64,000 nt of DNA from Imbricaverruca yamaguchii (lineage: Eukaryota; Arthropoda; Thecostraca; Neoverrucidae): contig JAOTOL010001660.1 of assembly GCA_034440575.1 (NCBI GenBank), positions 5,446,501-5,510,500 of the forward strand. The letters are read 5' to 3'. Position numbers and translations under genes: made by a program. Below the pieces are notes generated by a model. It was given only the letters and a program-made list of their open reading frames with translations, ran no database searches and had not been told where the DNA came from. Each line of letters starts with the position of its first letter. The stretch's first letter is position 1. Positions 11,794 through 22,187 of the stretch are shown here, piece by piece.

Positions 11794-12640
11794 TGTACTT
11801 ACGTGTAGCCCTAGACGCCAATTTCTTTGAGCCTCGACAGGACTACCGATGGGAATTGTGGGTCCTGAGCGCGATATATTCGGGGACCGGTTCGAGTTTG
11901 TGGGATGCGATGTACTTAGCTGTTGCGCCAACGCGAATTTGGTGGCTCCTGTTGCAAATTTTCGGGCATCTGAGCGAGTTTTCCGTGGTCCGCCATATAT
12001 ATTTAGAGACCCTGTGCGAATTCTGGTGGGCAAACGCGAATTTTGGTGGCAGCAGCGCGACTTTTGGAGCCCCGGCACGATTATTGGGAGCTTATCCCTC
12101 TCAGGATGGATGGGGCATTTGTCATTCTGATATGCCACTGCGGCCACTGAACGAGTATGTTTTTGTCCCAGAGTGACTTTCCGGTTAAGACTTCATTTTT
12201 GGAGCAGCTGCAACTTTTGGGCCCCGGCGCGACCGTCTGAGGCTCCAGGGTGATCTTCAAGGGCTGCGACTCCACATTTTTAAGTCCAATGTGATCTTTT
12301 TGGCCCGGACGTCATTTGTTTGGATCCATAGCGCGAGTTTTAGCGGCCTCTACACTTTTTGGAGGTCCAATAGATTTTGGGGGTTTTGGCGCAATTGTTG
12401 GGCCCAGAGTGATCATCCCTGTCCGGATTGCTTTTCGTTGCTCTGGCTTCAGTTGTTTTGGTCCCAATGAGACTGTTGTGGAATGGTACGACCCATCGTG
12501 CCACTAGGGTGATTTTCATGGTCTGGCCGTGAATTTGTGGTACCCCAGACTCAGCGTGATTTTCAGGGCCGGATCTTTTGTGGTCCATATCGTGATTCTT
12601 AAGCCCCGGGACGACTTCTACTAGTTCTTAGTGGCTTCTT
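11794..12640. repeat. Degenerate ~35-45 bp array, opposite polarity
   Basis: Units follow a pattern of GGGCCC/GGTCC, then GCGCGA, then TTTTGG, that is, the reverse polarity of the units at 10,640-11,340. Copies are strongly diverged, so individual units cannot be delimited with confidence. Confidence 0.45.
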
Positions 12641-13739
12641 CTTGGAAAGTATAGGCCTCATCTCGCGTATTAAGGATCTAGTCTCACTTCCCTGGAGCCT
12701 CTTTACCGGTTTCCGATGTCTCCTTGTGTGGCCTACCCTCCTCCAACTTCTTTGTTCGAATTCTTTCCAAATTATTTTGTCCTCCTCTCTCGTCTTTGAG
12801 GGCCTCCTCTTGCATTATGGGGCCTCTTTAATATGGCATGGGGCTTCCTCTCATGTTCCAGGGGCATTATCTGCCAAATTAGGAGCCTTCTGCCACGCCT
12901 CATGGGTCTCCTCCTTTATCCTGGCAAAGCCCTACCCGCCATACGGGGATCTTCAATTTTGTAAACATCACATCCTTCCATACCTACTCCCACTGCCATC
13001 TCATTTCCTTGTAACTCTTTCCGGTCTTTGCGGCCTCATTCGGTCCTGGAGACCTACTTCTTCTTGAGGGACTCCTCTCGAGTCCGGCAGATGCCTCGCT
13101 TCTCTTCTAGAGCTCTTTTTTTCAAATTAAGGGCCTCCTCTCGCGTTTTGTGGGCCCCCAACTCTGCATGTTGATTCGATCTTTGTCCATCTTAAGTGTG
13201 GTCTCTTGTCTCCTGGTTGACTCCTCTTCTCTCCCAGGTGTCTCCTCTTCCACATTGCAGGCAACCTTTCCTGTCTCAGGGGCCTCGTTTTTTCCGGGAC
13301 CTTCTAGGCCGTTTTGGGGTCTTCTTTTCTGCCTAGGAACCATCTCTCTTATCCAATAGCCTTTCCCTCGTTTATCGTTTGTGTGTTTATTTTATTTATT
13401 TTAGGGGCCTCCTCGTTCACCGTGGAGCCTGATTTCCAATCTTGTGTCGTTCTCTTCCGAACTAGGTGTCTCCTGCCACGTCTCCGGATCATCCTTTTCT
13501 ATCTTGGTGCAACCTTACCCGTTTTGGTGCCTGCCTTTGCGTTTCCGAAACTTCATCTCATATCCACTGGCTTTCTTTTCCGTCTGAGGGCCTTCTCTTA
13601 TTTTCTGAGACCTCCTTTCTCATATTGGGGCCTCCTTTGCAATTCTGGGGCCTCCGTGCCAATTTTTGGCAATCTCTTGATTTCTGGGGCCTCCTACCCT
13701 CTCCTAGGTGACTTCTTATTTAAATAATGGGCTCCTAAT
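12641..13739 (+). repeat. Degenerate pyrimidine-rich repeat (GGGCCTCCT motif)
   Basis: The motif 'ggggcctcctt' recurs every ~30-45 bases in a pyrimidine-rich + strand. It appears to be the decayed flank of the tighter array that follows. The 141- and 137-codon open frames here have no recognised domain. Confidence 0.55.
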
Positions 13740-14335
13740 GGAGGGCTCTAATTTCGAGAATTTCCTTTTCGTCCTGGGGGCCTCCTTTTCGTTCTGGGGC
13801 CTCCATTCCGTCCTGGGCGTCTCCCTACTATCTTGGGGCCTCCTGTTCGTCCTGGGGCCTCCTTTTTGTCCTGGGGCCCTCCTTTTCGGCCTGGGGCCTC
13901 CTTTTCGTCTCGGGGCCTCCTTTTTGTCCTGGGGCCCTCCTTTTCGGCCTGGGGCCTCCTTTTCGTCTCGGGGCCTCCCTCTCGTTCTGGTTGCTTCCCT
14001 TTCGTCCTGGAACCTCCTATTCGTTCTAGGGGCCTCCTTTTACTTCTGGGGCCTCCTTTTACTCCTGGGGCCTCTTGTTCTGGGGCTTCCCTTTCGTCCT
14101 GGGGGCCTCCTTTTCGTCCTAGGTGCCTCCTTTTCATCCTGGGGGCCTCCGTTTCGTCCTGGGGCCCTCCCTTTCGTCCTGGGGCCATCCTTTTCGTCCT
14201 GGAGCCTCCTTATCGTCCTGAGTGCCTCCTTTTCGTCCTGGGGGCCTCCTTTTCGTCCTGTGTGCCTCCTTTTCGTCCTGGGGCCTCCTTTTCGTCCTGG
14301 GCCTCCTTTTCGTCATGGGGCTTCCTTCCAATCTG
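13740..14335 (+). repeat. Minisatellite, ~19-21 bp unit (TTCGTCCTGGGGCCTCC)
   Basis: About 28 copies of 'ttttcgtcctggggcctcc', mostly 19-20 bp, with single-base length changes. Because unit length varies, frames on both strands stay open (Gly/Pro/Phe/Ser-rich on +, Lys/Arg/Pro/Gly-rich on -). These are repeat artefacts. Confidence 0.85.
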
Positions 14336-15639
14336 TTCTATGTCTCTGATAGGGATCTGATGATATTGCCTGGTGGCCTCGTCAGTCTTGAGGGCCCCCT
14401 GACAACATGATCCTCTGTCCTGTCGGCCTCTTGCTCACCTTTTTCCTGTACGTTTCCGGATAGGGGCCTCCTCAAATTTCAGGGGGGGATGCCCCCCAGT
14501 CTCACGGGAGGGGGCGATTTCCCCCGCTGCCACCCACCCATCCCCCCCCGGTGGCGACGCCCCTGCATCGAGTAGGTGTACTAAGCATTCAATTGCGAGT
14601 TCAGTACTTCATTGAATAAATATAGCAAAGCTAACGGAGATAGTTCAGCTTCAACTGCAAGACAGTTCTTTGCCAACTGCAATTTGGCATAGCTGAATCA
14701 ATAATGTCCTTATGTGGATTCGGTGTATTGGCATGAAGAGGTTTCCAGGCCATCTTTGGGTCTCAAGTTCTTCCGATGTCCAGCTGAACCCCTTCAAAAA
14801 GCGTAATGTTCGACGTGGAATGCTGTAGATCTGCCCCTCCAATGTGTTCGAAAGTTTAGCAGTGTTGGTCTTCTGTTTGGCGCTGCCGATTATTTTCGCA
14901 ACGCTCCACTTCTGTGCTTCGACTACTCAGCACGGAATAGCCGACATGAAATATCTGTCGATGGCTGATATCTCGGACAGCTCAATCAATTTTCCCCACC
15001 CTTTGTCATCCATCCGTGTACTGCATTAATATCCCTCCAGGACATTCATACGTCCGTTCATATTGCATGTCGAAGGCATTCACCCCGGATATTTGTCCCG
15101 GATATGAATCCCGGATATTTGTCCGAAAGTTCTAGCCCTGATCAGTGTCGCCATCGAAATCGCCCTTATCGACGTGATTGCCCAACATTGACTGGCTGCT
15201 ACTGCGGACATTCTACGACTGAGACAGGATGAGCGACGGGACAATTTCAATGAACACTGGCAAGGTAATACAACTGGGAAAATTATATCTGTAATAACTC
15301 CTGGAATTGCTACCGATTTGTGCGGTTAGACGTGCTTAGTTTTGACAGTTATGTTCACCATATTCATTGCGATATATATTTCTGCACGGCTTGTCATATC
15401 AAGCCTCTGCTCGGTCTCCTGATACCGGGTTTTCTGTCAGATACTGGACACCAGACGAGTGGAGACTGACACAAATCAATCTTGCGCGGACACTGCTGGT
15501 GGCCAGGACAACGTTTCGCCGGGTGGTCAGACTAGACGAGGACGCTACAGTCTCTGACAGTGGCGCCTCATGCGTACTGGGTTATTGGGCGCCATAGGGC
15601 GTGCTGGGTTATAGGGCGTTCATGGTGCTGTGTTGACTG
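14336..15639. other. Unannotated stretch with G-run/C-run palindromes
   Basis: 14,480-14,560 contains 'ggggggatgcccccc' and further G-run/C-run pairs like those bounding the AGGTCA block at 8.9-9.9 kb. The rest shows no gene or repeat that I recognise. Confidence 0.45.
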
Positions 15640-15965
15640 GGTCTCACGGTAATGATGGTGCCGTGTTGGCTGGATTATGGGGAATGATGGTGCTGTGTTG
15701 GCTGGGTTATGGGTGATTATTGTGACGTGTTGGCTGGATAATGGGGTGATAATGGTTTCGTGTTGCCTGGGTTATGGGGTGATGATTGTGTCGTGTTGGC
15801 TGGATAATGGGGTGATAGTAGTTTCGTGTTGCCTGGAGTATGGGATGATCATTGTGTCGTGTTGGTTGGGTTATGGGGTGATGATTGTGTTGTGTTGGTT
15901 AGGTTATAGGGTGATGATCGTGTCATGTTGGCTGGGTTGTGAGGTGATCATAGTGTCGAGTTGGC
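15640..15965 (+). repeat. Minisatellite, 33 bp unit
   Basis: About ten copies of a 33-bp unit beginning 'gtgttggctgggttatgggg' and ending 'tgatgattgtgtc'. The unit length is a multiple of three, so a Cys/Trp/Leu/Val/Ile-rich frame stays open without being a gene. Confidence 0.8.
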
Positions 15966-16262
15966 TGACTTTCGCGCAGCCGCAGCCCGTAATGCTGACC
16001 GGGCACCCTGCTGGTACGCGAACTACTACCTCGACCAGATTCGAAACGCCTAGACTAGTGGACCTGTGGGAAATCCCTGGGCAGGCTGTGGGAAAGCCCA
16101 GCCGGCAGCGTCAGCACACGAGCAAAACGAATGCTGCCCGGACGTATCGTCAGCTGCAGAGCCAACGCACTTCAGGGTCTCGTTTATACTGATAAAAAAC
16201 TGTTCACTGTGTGTATGTTTAGTTAAATGGCCAGGTTACGCTGAGATGACAGGGTACCGGCC
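15966..16262. other. Unannotated stretch
   Basis: No gene or repeat recognised. Confidence 0.5.
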
Positions 16263-16506
16263 ATGACACTGACCTTGATCCTGACCCTAACCCCGATCCT
16301 GACCCTAACCCTGACCCTGACCAGCACCCTGATCTTATCTCTGGTCCTGATCCTGATCCAGACCCTGACCATAATCCTAGTCCCGACCTTGATCCGGGCC
16401 TTAATCCTGACCTTCACCCTTATCCTGACCGTGACACTGATCTTGATCCTAATCCTGATACTGACCCTGATCCCAACCATGATCTTGATCCCAACCATGA
16501 CCCTGA
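16263..16506 (+). repeat. Degenerate CCTGA(C/T)-type hexamer array
   Basis: About 40 copies of a six-base unit, mainly CCTGAC, CCTGAT and CCTAAC. Some stretches resemble telomeric CCCTAA or CCTAA repeats, but the dominant unit is not telomeric. It is best read as an interstitial hexanucleotide microsatellite. Confidence 0.75.
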
Positions 16507-16794
16507 CGCTGTCGGCGGCTGGGTAGTGTTCTGTCGGCGGCGCGTCGACATGACGTCAGTGTCACGTGACATGGCTACTGCCGTCGACGTCTGTCCACAT
16601 CCATAGTCGGGTGGAGAACTCGGCGCGCCGCCGGTCGCGACTCCCTGTGACTTCTGTCGGTGAAGGAAGGGTGCTCTTATTGACAGCCATCGAGATAGGC
16701 CACCGACCGATGACTCTGTACCCGATCGGTGACGAGGCTCGTCTGTCGCCCGATGACGTCACAGATGCTGCCGGTGACGTCAGCGCAGTGTACC

Positions 16795-17300
16795 GCAAGG
16801 TGTGTATGTGACCTGTCCTGGGTCAGACACAGTGTACCACAGGGTGAGTGTGTGTATGACTGTAACCTGTTCTGGGTCAGACACAGTGTACCACAGGGTG
16901 AGTGTGTGTCTGACTGTGACTTGTCCTGGGTCAGACGCGGTGTACTACAAGGTGAATATGTGACCTGTCCTGGGTCAGACACGGTGTACCACAAGGTGTG
17001 TATGTGACCTCTCCTGGGTCAGACGCGGTGTACCACAAGGTGAGTGTGTGTCTGACTGTGACCTGTCCTGGGTCAGACACGGTGTACCACAAGGTGTGTA
17101 TGTGACCTGTCCTGGGTCTGACGTGGTGTACTACAAGGTGAGTGTGTGTCTCACTGTGACCTGTCCTGGGTCTGACGTGGTGTACTACAAGGTGAGTGTG
17201 TGTCTCACTGTGACCTGTCCTGGGTCAGACGCGGTGTACCACAAGGTGAGTATGTGACCTGTCCTGGGTTAGACACGGTGTACCACAAGGTGAGTGAGAC
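16795..17300 (+). repeat. Minisatellite with two unit lengths (54 and 44 bp)
   Basis: Units share the core 'ctgtcctgggtcagacacgg' followed by 'tgtaccacaaggtgagtg'. A long form of 54 bp and a short form of 44 bp, lacking part of the spacer, alternate. About ten units are seen. Confidence 0.85.
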
Positions 17301-18608
17301 ATGGTGTACGATAAGGTCAGTATTCCTGAGTGTAACACAAGATGAGTGTTTCCTTTGACATTCACATATTGGAGGTGTTTTGTAAATAACAGTATGTTTA
17401 ATATGCTTTTTTGGGCTTCATCTGCTAGTGACCCAATGCAAGCATATCACTGCTGTTTGAAATATTGAAATATTTGAAATATATATCATTGATGTTAGAA
17501 ATAGTAACCATGTTTCCATGTTTATATGCTGCTATATCACACTGCTTTTGAAGGTGATATTACACAAAAAATCGCATCGCTCAGGGGCGTGTCGGGGAGG
17601 AGGTGCACCTCCTCCCTGGGATTAACGCCACCTCAGAACAGTGATGGGCCCCGTGACAGCTCGGGAGCATCCCTCAGGAAGCGATAAGTGTGCTCTCCAA
17701 AGGAATTTCCTCTGAGCAAGTGATAGCACGATCAAAGATCCTAGATCCGCCCCTCGCACCACTTGGCGCATTGCATACATATGACTTGATTTACACGGAA
17801 ATATTAAGTACAGGCAGTCATTCACGGCTGGTTAATCGCAATATAAAATAAAGTGTCAAATAGCAGCGAAGTCAAAAGGAGCATACAAAGCTATAGAATT
17901 GCAAATATCTTTGTCAACCATACCGCTTTCGTATGGCTTTTCCACTAGCCACCATGCACTTGAAAATTACACGCGTCGATGAATCTAAATCTAAATGAAT
18001 TCGCAAACTTTGGCATGGCTCTGAGCGGACTCCAGACGCTGGTGAAAACTTTACGAGCACTTCAATATCGCAATGAATACGGCCGAGAAGTGCTATAAGT
18101 AGACGCCCTCTCACATGTATCGGACGCGGCCGTGAAATGCAAACATATATTAGCACTCCTACATGCCATACCGGACAGAACCCGATCGTGTGATGCCGAA
18201 CAGCACAAAACGATAGAACGACACCTCCAAAAGATTGATTACCACACTTTATACCGCACGAGACCTAGCTGGAAACCATGTAATATCTAACTACGCAAAA
18301 CTGTAACATGTAGCGTCGAAACTTCCATGTAGGGTCACTTTTTACCAGACATAACCGGATAGCACAAGGTCTAACTACGCAAGCAGTACCTATAAATTCA
18401 AGCAAATAAATCGAGGAAGGTGCATACAAACTGAGTACCTACACAGTCGCACATTGCGCTTCACTTGCTGACCTAGGCTTGCGAAAGAAGCCTACACCGC
18501 CTGCCGGTGAAACTGGAATGTTCTGGTCGGGATACAGACTTCATCATCTGCCGCAATCACGCATACCTGAATATATGTCACGAAGGAGCTCAGGTTTTAC
18601 GAGAATTG
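17301..18608. other. Unannotated AT-rich stretch with a 22-bp palindrome
   Basis: 17,595-17,616 is a perfect 22-bp palindrome (11-bp arm gggaggaggtg), next to 'caggggcgtgtcgg' at 17,582. 'gatccgcccctcg' at 17,744 might be a matching end of a small DNA element, but no target duplication is seen. Nothing else is recognised. Confidence 0.45.
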
Positions 18609-18789
18609 CACATGCGCCATTAGGGGACGAGTATCCTAGGGGTAAGTTGCTCGCCTCACAATCGAAAGATTGTGGGTTCGAGTCTCACCTGTCGCTACTC
18701 TTCGCCCGCGACCAATCGGCGTGAGAGATTGGCGACGCTGCATGACCCAACGGTCGATGTGTCGTAAAGCCAATAACCAACCACATGCG
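18609..18789 (+). mobile_element. tRNA-derived SINE, family A (8-bp target duplication)
   Basis: The SINE body is about 18,617-18,781, flanked by CACATGCG at 18,609-18,616 and 18,782-18,789. The head is tRNA-like, with a B box 'ggttcgagtct' at 18,675 and an anticodon-loop region 'ctcacaatcgaaagattg' resembling tRNA-Val(CAC). The body then reads 'cgcgaccaatcggcgtgag', and the tail is 'ccaataaccaacc'. The copies at 49,358-49,525 (full) and 30,263-30,345 (partial) share this body and tail. Transcription would be by RNA polymerase III from the internal boxes. Confidence 0.85.
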
Positions 18790-19050
18790 TCATCGAAAAA
18801 GCCGATCTCAAGCAATCAGGTGTCTCGAGTTCATCGTTTGTTTCCGCCAGGGTGTGCTTCCGATGCACGTTCGGCCGTCATATATAGGCAGTCGGCCGCC
18901 GTAGATGCTAGTGCGGCGTGATGAGAGGCCTCGGAGCAGATGGAGTGGGGTGGGGGGGGGGCGCCCGGCAGGGCCATGCTTTGGCAAATGGTTTATCTGA
19001 CAGAAAGCAGCCGTTGTTATCAGTGTGTGCATCGGGGTTGGGTGCAGGAT
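18790..19050. other. Unannotated stretch with G-run
   Basis: A run of G lies near 18,951-18,961. No gene recognised. Confidence 0.5.
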
Positions 19051-20210
19051 CGTAATGAAAGGACAGCGTGACCTGAGTTGGGTGCTAATATGATACAATT
19101 ACTCCGAATGGTCGTACTTGGAATTTTTTGCAACATTGCTCACTTCGTCTCGTCCCAGTCTAATGACTTTTACTGATATGGGTCTAGAATTTGCACGATA
19201 TTTGCAAAGCCATTGCACATCTCTTATTTCTACGTACATATTTTTCAGCAGATGCCACTCAAAATGCCGTTGTTAGGTGGGGATGGGTTACCAGCTAGGA
19301 ATATACGGCGCCATGTCGCTGTTATCAACATGGTCGCCACTGGTTGGTTGGTGCTGACGTTTGACTAAGTCACACATCCATTTCCCTTTCATGCAATGGT
19401 TATTTGAATATTTTTACATATTCTTCAGTGCCAACCAAACATGCGTTATTATTTGTTCATGTTTATTGTTCAGCTAAATAAACCAAAACATTCCTAGTGA
19501 CCCTATCGTCTCGGTTTAGAGGTTTCTACGAACTTTATTGTACAAAATATTTAGCCATCGAGGGACAAAATGGTGGAGCTCTTTAGTGCCCTGTCCATCA
19601 CAGTTTTCGAGGATATTAGCCCAATGGCAGGCACATTTTTAGTGGCATCTGCTGAAATATCCGTACGTAGAAATAATATATATATATTTTTTTTTTTTTT
19701 AATTTATAAATTTGATCCGAGTTGTTGCTGGGGTGGCTTGAGGAGCCAGGGTTCTATTGCTAAGCAGAGCTTGTTGCGTGAACCCTGGCCCCACCACCCG
19801 ATCCATGAACTCCAGCTGAACGGGAGAATTTAGACCGAAAGTTTAACGTGCCGCCAATGCACCGACACGGCCGCCCGGTAGCTCGTCCCCGGCCTTATCG
19901 GGCCAGATGCCAACTGACACTCCCGGCCGGGGGCTAAATGCGAGCGCGCGAAGCGACTCGAACCCTGTGTTGCCAGTACAGGGGAGACCAGTGCAGGCCA
20001 GCGCTCTAACCAACTGAGCTACCGGGGCGGCAATGGATAGATGTGCAATGGCTTTACAAATATCGTGCAAATTCCAGACCCATATCAGTAAAGGTCATTA
20101 GACTGGGACGAGACGAAGTGAGCAATGTTGCAAAATATTCCAAGTGCCACCATTCGGAGTAATTGTATCATAGTAGCACCAAACTCAGATCACGCTCTCC
20201 TTTCATTACG
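19051..20210. mobile_element. Fold-back (long inverted repeat) element with nested SINE
   Basis: Left arm 19,051-~19,270 and right arm ~19,625-20,210 are inverted copies. For example, 'cgtaatgaaagg' starts the left arm and 'cctttcattacg' ends the right arm, and both carry 'tacaattactccgaatgg' or its complement. The right arm is interrupted by a minus-strand SINE at 19,675-20,031. The unpaired centre (~19,271-19,625) has no transposase frame. This is a non-coding fold-back or MITE-like element of about 800 bp before the SINE landed. No target duplication was identified. Confidence 0.75.
19675..20031 (-). mobile_element. tRNA-derived SINE, family B, nested in fold-back arm
   Basis: Read on the minus strand, it starts 'gccgccccggtagctcagtt' with an A box (complement at 20,011-20,022) and a B box 'ggttcgagtc' (complement at 19,955-19,964). 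A unique body follows, and it ends in an A-run seen as a T-run at 19,690-19,701. The acceptor stem does not pair, so it is not a functional tRNA gene. It interrupts the right arm of the surrounding inverted repeat and is therefore younger than it. Confidence 0.8.
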
Positions 20211-20239
20211 ATGAAATACCAGTTATCTTGAAATGTTAA

Positions 20240-21190
20240 TTAATCTTGAGGTTCCCGATCAGAGGTCAAGTCAACTTCTGTTGCCTATTTTTATCATATT
20301 GAGAGGGGAAAATGGAATTTTGTGTGGGTGTGGGGGGAGGGGTTCACGCCGAAAATGATAACGAGTATGTAAGAAACATTGTGGGTTAGCATTTGCGTTA
20401 AAGATGATGACGTAAGGTCAGGTTGCGTATCATGTGGATTCTGCATTGTACCGTCTTGCGCAGAATGTTTATGTTCCTCGTGAAGTAGAATCTGAATTAG
20501 ATTTCAGCGCCACCAAGATGGTGCAACATGATATTGGATGGCCAACCAAGGATGTGAGATGACCTGACCACGTATGAACTGATATCATTAGACGACCTGA
20601 TATAACCTTCCTTTGAAATTACTTTAAAAGCAATGTATACTTACTCGAGGGATGAGGTGACAATCGTTGCATTTTTCAGCATGACATAGGTTCAGGTCGC
20701 GAGGTCAGAAGCTGGGCAGCTTACAAAGATGTTTCACTATCATATCAGTCCTTTTTTTAACAAAATTGTCATACCTCAAAAGTGATGCACCGGGAATTCA
20801 CAAGCTTGAATTTGCACGACCTGACTATGCGGTGTGAGTTGACAAAACCTTTGGATTTTCGGATAGGAAACAGATTCGCACATTTTGCTTCAATTGTTCT
20901 GTTGAAAGGACCCGAGGCATATAAATTCATATGTTCCAGACTCTCCATATTCACCAAGATAAAGTTCTTGTCATGGTATCCACCTATTATAGCTTTCATT
21001 GACCTCAGCGTGGCCGAACAAAATAAAACAAGATGCCATATGAGTTCTGTGCTGTAGTATATTCGATGCTAGGCTATGTTTGCTTGCTAATGACATTTCC
21101 CCTTGTCTCTCACGTGCATAGTTCCGAAGCTGGTTTTCAAGCCTGATTTAGACTCGACCTGACCTATCAGTGAGGTTGTTACATCTGCAC
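20240..21190. repeat. AT-rich block with AGGTCA/TGACCT motifs
   Basis: AGGTCA-type half-sites recur in pairs roughly every 100-200 bases ('gagatgacctgaccacg', 'ggttcaggtcgcgaggtcag', 'gactcgacctgacctatc'). Sequence between them is AT-rich and non-coding. The style matches 8,944-9,919, 23,430-23,560 and 51,600-51,690, which suggests one diverged repeat family. Clear inverted ends were not found for this copy. Confidence 0.45.
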
Positions 21191-21558
21191 GATATATAAA
21201 CATTGACCGGTAGTGCAAAGGTTGAATTTCCACGCTTCTTTCTTGTTCGTTGATATGGTTGGCATTCAATACGCTTCGAACATTTTTGTTCCGTTCTTCC
21301 AAATTTTCAACACACAGCGTGTTAGAATCTTTAGACTTGCGAGCTAATTAACGCAGGTGTCTCTGTTCATTGCATTAGTACATCTCCTACTATTGCCCTG
21401 ATGCTTGCCATTAGTCACGTTCTTACGCTTAGTTCTCAGTGCTTAGTTGGCTAGTTAGTTATTTCTTAATTTTCAGTGCTCTAGCTCTTACGGTGTCCTT
21501 TTTGCTGAAACTAGATTAACTTTGTTTACTGATGGTGGTGAAATAGACAAATGGAACA
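21191..21558. other. Unannotated AT-rich stretch
   Basis: No recognisable feature. Confidence 0.5.
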
Positions 21559-22187
21559 CCCCTGTCATACACGCTAACCACAGACGACAAGCGGTCTCCT
21601 GTCATACACGCTAATCACGGACGACGAGCGATCCCCTGTCATACACACTAATCACGGACGACGAGCGACCCCCTGTCATACACACTAACCACGGACGACG
21701 AGCGATCCCCTGTCATACACACTAATCACGGACGACGAGCGGTCCCCTGTCATACACACTAATCACGGACGACAAGCGATCCCCTGTCATACACACTAAC
21801 CACGGACGACGAGCGATCCCCTGTCATACACACTAACCACGGACGACGAGCGATCCCCTGTCATACACACTAACCACGGACGACGAGCGGTCCCCTGTCA
21901 TACACACTAATCACGGACGACAAGCGATCTCCTGTCATACACGCTAACCACGGACGACAAGCGATCTCCTGTCATACACACTAACCACGGACGACGAGCG
22001 GTCCCCTGTCATATACACTAATCACGGACAACGAGCGGTCCCCTGTCATACACACTAATCACGGACGACGAGCGGTCCCCTGCCATACACGCTAATCACG
22101 GACGACAAGCGATCTCCTGTCATACACACTAATCACGGACGACAAGCGATCCCCTGTCATACACACTAACCACGGACGACGAGCGAT
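21559..22187 (+). repeat. Minisatellite, 17 tandem 37-bp units
   Basis: 629 bp equals exactly 17 units of 37 bp starting 'cccctgtcatacacactaa' and ending 'cggacgacgagcgat'. Units differ only at a few positions (cacgct/cacact, taacc/taatc, gacgag/gacaag, gcgat/gcggt), so the array is young or homogenised. Units are contiguous with no spacers, which rules out a CRISPR array. Confidence 0.95.

Noticed and set aside
13708..14360. Gly/Pro/Phe/Leu-rich 175-213 codon frames and Lys/Arg-rich minus frames
   Set aside because: Repeat artefact of the 19-21 bp minisatellite.
18635..18700. tRNA-Val gene
   Set aside because: Same body and tail as two other copies; a SINE head, not a gene.
19955..20031. 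Functional tRNA gene on the minus strand
   Set aside because: A and B boxes are present but acceptor strands do not pair, and the sequence continues into a SINE body with an A-run tail.
21559..22187. CRISPR-like array of 37-bp repeats
   Set aside because: Units are contiguous with no unique spacers, and the context is an animal genome.
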